From an uncultured Eubacterium sp. (GTDB lineage Bacteria > Bacillota > Clostridia > Lachnospirales > Lachnospiraceae), in contig CAKRKO010000114.1 of the NCBI GenBank assembly GCA_934358495.1, forward strand, positions 1-6,227: a stretch of DNA of 6,227 nt, read 5' to 3'. Shown piece by piece: positions 1-3,800 of this stretch (within the stretch, counting starts at the first letter, position 1; every line of letters begins with the position of its first letter). Both the position numbers and the translations under genes were made by a program. A model generated the notes under the pieces. The model saw only the letters and a program-made list of their open reading frames with translations, did no database searches and was not told the DNA's origin.

Positions 1-77
1 ATACTTGGCTCAGTAGAGTCATTGAGCAAGAAGCCCCCACTTCAAAATCTGTGATTTAAGTGGTGGGAGCATGTCAC
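1..77 (+). mobile_element. Right end of an IS200/IS605-type (TnpB-associated) element, partial
   Basis: The window opens with a sequence that folds into a long imperfect hairpin at 34-67. CCC (34-36) pairs with GGG (65-67), CCACTT (37-42) with AAGTGG (58-63), and AAATC (45-49) with GATTT (53-57), leaving a TGT loop and small bulges. IS200/IS605 elements typically end in a subterminal hairpin of this kind, lying at the 3' end of tnpB and of its guide (omega) RNA. Frame 1 is open from the window edge to TGA at 52-54 and reads ...SVESLSKKPPLQNL, which could be the last residues of TnpB; that part is weak. The boundary near 77 is inferred because a different coding frame begins right after. The rest of the element would lie left of the window. 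An unrelated hairpin, such as a terminator of another gene, is the main alternative, but no T-run follows it. Confidence 0.6.
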
Positions 78-223
78 GACGACAAGCAATATTGGCTGAA
101 AGGATTTCACCTAAATTTGCAATCCACAGTACATTGATAACAACTTCCGGTCTGAATTATAATGAATATAGCAGTGCATTTTCAAATGTAATTGTTTTGG
201 ATGATTTGTTTGACAATGTTTAA
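78..223 (+). pseudogene. C-terminal fragment of an ATPase-like protein, interrupted at the IS end
   Basis: An open frame runs from the putative IS boundary to TAA at 221-223, encoding about 48 residues: RRQAILAERISPKFAIHSTL, then an ITTSGLNYNEYSS stretch, ending in LDDLFDNV. From memory this resembles the C-termini of AAA-type ATP-binding proteins common in gut Clostridia (a PKxxxxxTLITTxGLxYNEYS-like core and a final DDLF). The family assignment is recollection, not a search. No N-terminal part, Walker motif or plausible ribosome binding site is present. The in-frame ATG at 71-73 sits inside the IS end, only one base from a GGGAG, too close to serve as a start signal. The simplest reading is the 3' remnant of a gene split by the element. 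The fragment ends 39 nt before the S66 peptidase start, so the two may once have been neighbours in one transcript. Confidence 0.5.
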
Positions 224-262
224 ATATAGATTTAGGCAATAGTAGAAAGGAAAGTAAAAATT

Positions 263-1285
263 ATGAGATATCCGGAATTTTTAAAAAGTAATGGTTGTAT
301 CGGCTTTGTAGCACCATCCTTTGGCTGTAACATTGAACCGTACAAAACAGCTTTTGGACATGCGTTGGATAAGTTTGAAAAAATGGGTCACAGAACAGAG
401 CTGGGACCAAACTGTTATGAAGGTTGTGGCATTGGTATCAGCAATACACCGGAAAAATGTGGACAGGAATTGATGGAATATTACTGCAATGATACCAATG
501 ATGTTTTGATTTCCTGTGGCGGTGGAGAGCTGATGTGCGAAGATTTGCCATATGTAGACTTCGAAAAAATCAGAGAGGCAAAACCGAAATGGTATCTTGG
601 TTATTCCGATAATACAAATATGACATTTCTGCTGACCACACTTTGTGATGTGGCATCCATTTACGGCCCATGCGCGGCAGCTTTTGGTATGGAACCGTGG
701 CATCCGGCGATTCAGGATGCCTTTGATGTACTGACAGGAAAAAAGCTGACGATCAAAGGCTATGATCTGTATGAAAAAGAAGGATTAAAAGATGAAGAAA
801 ATCCATTAGTACCTTATAATGTGACAGAGCCATGCATTCGTAAAAAAGTGCCGGATACAGATATCAAAATGGAAGGCCGTCTGATCGGCGGCTGTCTCGA
901 TGTGCTGACACTGCTTCTTGGTACAAAATATGATAAAGTGCAGGAGTTTACGGAACGTTATAAAGAGGATGGAATTATCTGGTTTATCGAAGCCTGTGAT
1001 CTGAACGTCATGGGAATCCGCCGGGCATTATGGCAGATGAAACAGGCAGGATGGTTTGGGTATGTGAAAGGATTTCTGATCGGCCGTCCGTATTGTAATG
1101 GTGAGGAATTCTTAGGGTTAGATCAGTATGAGGCTGTGACAGGAATTCTTGGAAAATATAATGTGCCGATCCTTATGGATTTGGATATTGGACATATTCC
1201 ACCGGCGATGCCACTGATCTGCGGAAGCTACGCAAAGGTGACTTCTGTGGGAAATGATGTGGAAGTGGAGATGGAGTTGAAATAA
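263..1285 (+). CDS. S66 family peptidase (LD-carboxypeptidase / MccF-like)
   Basis: A 340-residue cytoplasmic serine peptidase of family S66. Members include LdcA, which removes the terminal D-Ala from L,D-linked muropeptides in peptidoglycan recycling, and MccF, which detoxifies microcin C-type peptide-nucleotides. The S66 triad can be placed: Ser115 in the nucleophile elbow GYSDNT (113-118), Glu243 in WFIEACD (240-246), and His311 in DIGHIPP (308-314). Other family marks are the N-terminal GFVAPSFG (14-21), SCGGGE (84-89) and GRLIGG (205-210). There is no signal peptide or membrane segment, and the length is full. ATG at 263 is preceded by AGAAAGGAAAG (244-254), a usable ribosome binding site. 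Length and spacing fit the MccF side of the family somewhat better than LdcA, but substrate choice cannot be read from sequence. No microcin genes are nearby, so a general muropeptide or peptide-conjugate role is as likely. It seems monocistronic, ending at the repeat block and terminator. Confidence 0.9.
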   Translation: MRYPEFLKSNGCIGFVAPSFGCNIEPYKTAFGHALDKFEKMGHRTELGPNCYEGCGIGISNTPEKCGQELMEYYCNDTNDVLISCGGGELMCEDLPYVDFEKIREAKPKWYLGYSDNTNMTFLLTTLCDVASIYGPCAAAFGMEPWHPAIQDAFDVLTGKKLTIKGYDLYEKEGLKDEENPLVPYNVTEPCIRKKVPDTDIKMEGRLIGGCLDVLTLLLGTKYDKVQEFTERYKEDGIIWFIEACDLNVMGIRRALWQMKQAGWFGYVKGFLIGRPYCNGEEFLGLDQYEAVTGILGKYNVPILMDLDIGHIPPAMPLICGSYAKVTSVGNDVEVEMELK

Positions 1286-1353
1286 GGCTACGCCGAGCCA
1301 TTCATAGCCCTGGCGGGCTATTCATGTTGGGCTGTCGCCCAATACATCTAAAA
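1286..1353. repeat. Palindrome-rich intergenic repeat, copy 1
   Basis: This 68-nt unit starts on the base after the S66 peptidase stop codon. It contains three short hairpins in a row: GGCT/AGCC (1286-1289 with 1296-1299); ATAGCCC-tggc-GGGCTAT (1304-1321); and TTGGGC-tgtc-GCCCAA (1327-1342), the last extendable by ATG/CAT with a 2-nt bulge. It ends in ACATCTAAAA. It matches copy 2 (1413-1480) in direct orientation with three differences by hand alignment, at the fifth base and in the loop of the second hairpin. Both tetraloop hairpin stems are identical in the two copies. The unit has the look of a REP- or MITE-type dispersed repeat, but dispersal cannot be shown from one window. Confidence 0.85.
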
Positions 1354-1412
1354 GCCATGCACCATTCGGAATTCGCTAACGCTACTTCCTCATGGACGGC
1401 TGGCGCCGTTGA
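1354..1412. repeat. Structured spacer between the two 68-nt repeats
   Basis: The 59 nt between the direct repeats are also rich in inverted symmetry. CCATG (1355-1359) pairs with CATGG (1391-1395), GGAA (1368-1371) nested inside pairs with TTCC (1386-1389), and ACGGC-tggc-GCCGT (1396-1409) forms a compact hairpin whose TGGC loop equals the loop of the second hairpin in copy 1. No coding potential or ribosome binding site is seen. The segment is probably another module of the same repeat family rather than neutral spacer. Confidence 0.5.
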
Positions 1413-1480
1413 GGCTGCGCCGAGCCATTCATAGCCCTTACGGGCTATTCATGTTGGGCTGTCGCCCAATACATCTAAAA
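1413..1480. repeat. Palindrome-rich intergenic repeat, copy 2
   Basis: Second direct copy of the 68-nt unit. It has the same three-hairpin order: GGCT/AGCC (1413-1416 with 1423-1426), ATAGCCC-ttac-GGGCTAT (1431-1448) and TTGGGC-tgtc-GCCCAA (1454-1469). The middle loop reads TTAC instead of TGGC, while both stem arms are unchanged. Its terminal AAAA (1477-1480) doubles as the start of the terminator stem, so the whole repeat block lies exactly between the peptidase stop codon and its terminator. Confidence 0.85.
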
Positions 1481-1533
1481 AAGGAATCAGGCTGGAGAGT
1501 GAATAAATTTCCTCCCAGCCTGATTCCTTTTTT
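1477..1533. terminator. Bidirectional rho-independent terminator between S66 peptidase and rubrerythrin genes
   Basis: A perfect 19-bp inverted repeat pairs AAAAAAGGAATCAGGCTGG (1477-1495) with its complement at 1515-1533, around a 19-nt loop. The A6 and T6 ends give a U-run in either direction. It therefore can end both the plus-strand peptidase transcript and the minus-strand perR-rbr transcript, whose last stop codon is 20 nt away. Confidence 0.92.
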
Positions 1534-1552
1534 ATCTTACTCGGCTTGTAGC

Positions 1553-2095
1553 TTAGCCAAAGTATCTCTTCAGTAATCCTTCGAATGCTTTTCCATGACG
1601 TGCTTCGTCTCTTGCCATTTCATGAACGGTATCATGGATTGCGTCTAAGTTTGCAGCTTTTGCACGTTTTGCAAGGTCGAATTTGCCTTCTGTTGCGCCG
1701 TGCTCAGCGTCTACACGCATCTCAAGGTTTTTCTTTGTGCTGTCTGTTACAACTTCACCAAGTAACTCAGCGAATTTTGCAGCATGCTCAGCTTCTTCGT
1801 AAGCTGCTTTCTCCCAGTATAATCCGATTTCCGGATATCCTTCTCTGTGAGCAACTCTTGCCATTGCCAGATACATACCAACCTCAGAGCACTCGCCCTC
1901 GAAGTTTGCTCTTAAGTCTGCAAGGATGTCTTCGCTAACGCCCTGTGCAACACCTACTACATGCTCAGCAGCCCATACTTTTTCACCTGTCTGCTCTTTG
2001 AATTTTTCTGCCGGAGCTTTACAGATTGGACAGACTTCCGGAGCTTTCTCGCCTTCGTAAACATAACCACATACTGTACATACAAATTTTTTCAT
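1553..2095 (-). CDS. rbr: Reverse rubrerythrin (N-terminal rubredoxin, C-terminal di-iron domain)
   Basis: A 180-residue cytoplasmic non-haem iron protein that in anaerobes reduces hydrogen peroxide (and oxygen in the reverse type), with electrons from NADH via rubredoxin-type carriers. The N-terminal rubredoxin-like domain (about 1-37) has CTVC (Cys6, Cys9) and CPIC (Cys22, Cys25), binding one iron. The ferritin-like four-helix domain (about 52-180) carries the carboxylate/histidine ligands of a di-iron site: Glu68 in FEGECSE, Glu101-x-x-His104 in YEEAEHA, the Glu131/Glu136 region, and Glu164-x-x-His167 in RDEARHG. Rubredoxin-first order is that of clostridial 'reverse' rubrerythrins; classical ones have it last. 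The ATG follows AGAAAGGAAA (minus strand, about 2103-2113). It lies 82 nt downstream of perR with no clear terminator or strong promoter between, so co-transcription is likely. The product may be annotated elsewhere as NADH peroxidase. Confidence 0.94.
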   Translation of the reverse strand: MKKFVCTVCGYVYEGEKAPEVCPICKAPAEKFKEQTGEKVWAAEHVVGVAQGVSEDILADLRANFEGECSEVGMYLAMARVAHREGYPEIGLYWEKAAYEEAEHAAKFAELLGEVVTDSTKKNLEMRVDAEHGATEGKFDLAKRAKAANLDAIHDTVHEMARDEARHGKAFEGLLKRYFG

Positions 2096-2126
2096 AATAA
2101 TTCATTTCCTTTCTCTTGAAATTAGT

Positions 2127-2168
2127 TTTAATATCATTTTTATTAAATCAGTTGTCTCCAACTGGTTT
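2127..2168 (-). promoter_or_regulatory. Inverted repeats in the perR-rbr intergenic region
   Basis: Two symmetric elements occupy the gap between perR and rbr. CAGTTG-tctc-CAACTG (2149-2164) is a 6-bp hairpin extendable by three A-T pairs past one mismatch. TTTAATA-N7-TATTAAA (2127-2147) lies nearer rbr. Neither is followed by a T-run on the minus strand, so the hairpin is not a standard terminator. They may stabilise or process the dicistronic mRNA, or mark a secondary rbr promoter/operator. The TTTAATA repeat does not fit the 7-1-7 spacing of a Fur/PerR box. Confidence 0.35.
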
Positions 2169-2177
2169 GTTCTGTTA

Positions 2178-2570
2178 TTATTGTTCCTTTTCTTTTTTCA
2201 AACATTCCGGGCAGATGCCATAAAATAAAATGGAATGTCCTTTGATCACACCGTCAAAAGTATGGGCGGCGATCTCATCTACATGATCAATGCTGTTCAT
2301 TTGTAAATCTATCATACTGCCGCATTCATCACAAAGAAAATGGTTGTGCGGTTCCGGCCGGCCGTCGAAGCGGTCAGGTCCGTTTCCGGTGGGGATCTTC
2401 TGAATGTTTCCCAGTTCGGCAAGCAGCGACAGATTGCGGTAAACAGTTGCCAGGCTGATCTTTGGATATTCTTCCCGCAGATTCATGTAAACAGTTTCTG
2501 CAGTCGGATGATCGTATCTGGTAGCCAGAAATTGTTCGATTGCATCTCGTTGTTTGCTGTGTTTTAACAT
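2178..2570 (-). CDS. perR: PerR-type peroxide-responsive repressor (Fur family)
   Basis: A 130-residue Fur-family DNA-binding metalloregulator. The N-terminal winged helix (about 1-65) holds HPTAETVY (21-28) and the recognition helix ISLATVYRNLSLLAELG (38-54). The C-terminal dimerisation domain has the structural zinc cysteines CDEC (80, 83) and CPEC (120, 123). The regulatory metal ligands of Bacillus PerR have counterparts at His21, Asp69 (RFD), His75 and His77 (PHNHF) and Asp88 (MIDL). Aspartate at the last of these, where iron-sensing Fur proteins usually carry glutamate, favours a peroxide sensor whose histidines are oxidised by Fe(II)/H2O2. Linkage to a rubrerythrin supports this. ATG at 2568-2570 follows AAAGGAAAA. 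It probably represses its own operon through the box at 2588-2602. A Zur or Fur role is the alternative, less likely given ligands and context. Confidence 0.9.
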   Translation of the reverse strand: MLKHSKQRDAIEQFLATRYDHPTAETVYMNLREEYPKISLATVYRNLSLLAELGNIQKIPTGNGPDRFDGRPEPHNHFLCDECGSMIDLQMNSIDHVDEIAAHTFDGVIKGHSILFYGICPECLKKEKEQ

Positions 2571-2587
2571 TTATTTTCCTTTCAAAA

Positions 2588-2602
2588 TGATAATGATTAT
2601 TG
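2588..2602 (-). promoter_or_regulatory. Fur/PerR-type operator in the perR leader
   Basis: The plus-strand sequence TGATAATGATTATTG is a 7-1-7 inverted repeat. It matches TGATAATnATTATCA (Fur-type) at 12 of the 14 specified positions, and it is close to the Bacillus Per box TTATAATnATTATAA. It sits about +6 to +20 from the predicted perR start of transcription, where a bound repressor would block initiation. Autoregulation is inferred from this position. It could also affect the divergent gene at 2710, whose start is about 110 nt away. Confidence 0.75.
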
Positions 2603-2613
2603 TTGTTGAAATT

Positions 2614-2642
2614 AATATAGCATGTGGAGTCTGATTTGTCAA
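2614..2642 (-). promoter_or_regulatory. Sigma-A promoter of perR-rbr
   Basis: On the minus strand a perfect -35 TTGACA (2642-2637) is followed by a 17-nt spacer and a -10 TATATT (2619-2614) preceded by TGC, an extended -10. Predicted transcription starts near 2607, giving a leader of about 37 nt with the Fur/PerR box at its beginning. This is the best promoter match in the window. Confidence 0.85.
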
Positions 2643-2696
2643 CAAAATTATGAGGAATTTTTAGAAAATTTATTCATACGTTATATAAAGACGTAC

Positions 2697-2702
2697 AGGG
2701 AG
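2697..2702 (+). promoter_or_regulatory. Ribosome binding site deciding a GTG start
   Basis: AGGGAG stands 7 nt before GTG at 2710. An in-frame TAA at 2686-2688 lies upstream, no ATG or TTG falls between, and the next in-frame Met is residue 60, so GTG is the only reasonable start. A weak AT-rich -10-like TATATA (2682-2687) precedes it, flanked by TACGT/ACGTA (2677-2681, 2691-2695), but no convincing -35 is seen. Confidence 0.8.
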
Positions 2703-2709
2703 TAAAACT

Positions 2710-3720
2710 GTGCCCGGATATCAGAGATTTGTGACATATTTGTTTTTATATGAAGAGGAAAAAAAGCTGGAGAACTGTGGTTTTGCTAAAGTAGAAATCC
2801 GACAGGATCAGTGCCGGATTCAACTGCAGGTGAAGGGAATCCGACAGGAATCAGTGGATGTATATCTGTTGAATCAGAATGTGATGGAGCCGGAGGGAGT
2901 TCTGCTTGGATCGATGCAGACGAAAAATGGAGTGGCGGAGCAGACATTTTTCTGTAACAGCAATCATGTGGGGGAGAGTGAATATGCCATTGGTCAGATG
3001 CGGGGAATTTATATTCCGCTGGAGCATGCGGAGTTTGTGGCGAGTCAGTGGGATGATGAGGTGACGGTCTGGGGACGGTTTCATCCGTGGCGTCCAAAAG
3101 TGGAAGAATCATCAGCTGAGGAGTTGTCAGAATCAATGGACACAGTTGAGAATGCAGAAAATTCTGATACGGAAGCTGTTGCAGAGATAATTTCGAATGG
3201 GAATGAGAAAGATTCAAGTGGCGGAGCTGAAGGAATAGAAAAACGAGCGAAGTACCAGGATAACGTAGCGCAGAAAAACGAAGAGCAAAGAGTGGAAAAT
3301 GACAGTGCTAGTGAACTGCATGCAACCCAGACCTCTTCCGCCATGGCACATCCTTTACAGCTAAGCTGGGTACAGCAGTGGGAACGTTTTACAGCGGCAC
3401 ATCCTCTGATCTGCCCTTTTGACGAAGACGATCATGTCTATGCGGTGAAATTAAAGCTGCAGGATTTTACAATATTACCGAAACGGTATCAGTATCTGGC
3501 GAATAATAATTTCCTGCTTCATGGATATTTTAATTATGAGATGATTTTGTTTGGATATATGGAGGAAGAAAAGCGGCGCTGGTTTTTGGGAGTGCCTGGA
3601 GTATTTTCGAATCAGGAGCAGCTTCTGGCGGGGATTTTTGGATTCCCGGAATTTCGGACAAAACAGGTGACGAGGCAGAAAACGGGAGAATATGGATATT
3701 GGTGCCGGTATTTGGATTAG
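2710..3720 (+). CDS. Two-domain protein of unknown function with acidic linker
   Basis: I do not recognise a function. The 336 residues split into three parts. An N-terminal domain (about 1-128) begins PGYQRFVTYLFLYEEEKK and alternates hydrophobic and polar residues as in a beta-rich fold, ending VTVWGRFHPW. A low-complexity linker (about 129-212) is rich in Glu, Ser, Asp and Asn and likely disordered. A C-terminal domain (about 216-336) is aromatic-rich, with WVQQWERF (220-227), HPLICPFDEDD (231-241), LPKRYQYLANNNFLLHGY (256-273) and a final GYWCRYLD. The C-terminal part recalls DUF6128-type proteins of Lachnospiraceae; that name is from memory and unchecked. No signal peptide, transmembrane segment or catalytic motif is evident, so it is probably cytoplasmic. 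GTG start with a good ribosome binding site. It is divergent from perR with 139 nt between starts, and ends at the bidirectional terminator at 3744-3779. Codon use resembles its neighbours, so it is likely a real native gene. Confidence 0.85.
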   Translation: MPGYQRFVTYLFLYEEEKKLENCGFAKVEIRQDQCRIQLQVKGIRQESVDVYLLNQNVMEPEGVLLGSMQTKNGVAEQTFFCNSNHVGESEYAIGQMRGIYIPLEHAEFVASQWDDEVTVWGRFHPWRPKVEESSAEELSESMDTVENAENSDTEAVAEIISNGNEKDSSGGAEGIEKRAKYQDNVAQKNEEQRVENDSASELHATQTSSAMAHPLQLSWVQQWERFTAAHPLICPFDEDDHVYAVKLKLQDFTILPKRYQYLANNNFLLHGYFNYEMILFGYMEEEKRRWFLGVPGVFSNQEQLLAGIFGFPEFRTKQVTRQKTGEYGYWCRYLD

Positions 3721-3743
3721 TGTCAGAATAATTTTAGAGATAA

Positions 3744-3779
3744 AAAAGGGGCATTTATGTTGACATAAATGCCCCTTTT
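3744..3779. terminator. Bidirectional terminator between the unknown gene and the hydrolase gene
   Basis: AAAAGGGGCATTTATG (3744-3759) pairs perfectly with CATAAATGCCCCTTTT (3764-3779) over a TTGA loop, a 16-bp stem. On the minus strand the A-run at 3742-3747 gives a six-base U-run, so it strongly ends the hydrolase transcript. On the plus strand the U-run is four bases, enough to serve the 2710-3720 gene too. Confidence 0.92.
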
Positions 3780-3800
3780 GGGTAAGTAAAGTTGTGTTTG

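Noticed and set aside
71..223. A small gene starting at ATG 71 (about 50 codons).
   Set aside because: The ATG lies in the IS end, the only purine-rich stretch is one base away, and the sequence reads like the end of a larger protein. Treated as a gene remnant.
210..238. TTGACA at 210-215 as the -35 of the S66 peptidase promoter.
   Set aside because: It is made of the codons at the end of the ATPase-like fragment, and no -10 of reasonable quality lies 16-18 nt downstream.
281..703. Minus-strand 140-codon frame opposite the S66 peptidase.
   Set aside because: It lies wholly antisense to a gene with an intact catalytic triad and has no recognisable domain.
263..1285. Microcin C resistance system based on the MccF-like peptidase.
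   Set aside because: No precursor peptide, adenylating enzyme or exporter is nearby. S66 peptidases are widespread housekeeping enzymes.
1286..1480. CRISPR array.
   Set aside because: There are only two copies of a 68-nt unit with internal hairpins and one 59-nt spacer, and no cas genes.
2145..2168. Terminator between perR and rbr.
   Set aside because: The hairpin is short and is followed on the minus strand by AATAAAAA rather than a T-run.
2786..3344. Overlapping minus-strand frames opposite the unknown two-domain gene.
   Set aside because: The plus-strand gene has a good ribosome binding site, a terminator and protein-like composition. The antisense frames are low-complexity translations of its acidic linker.
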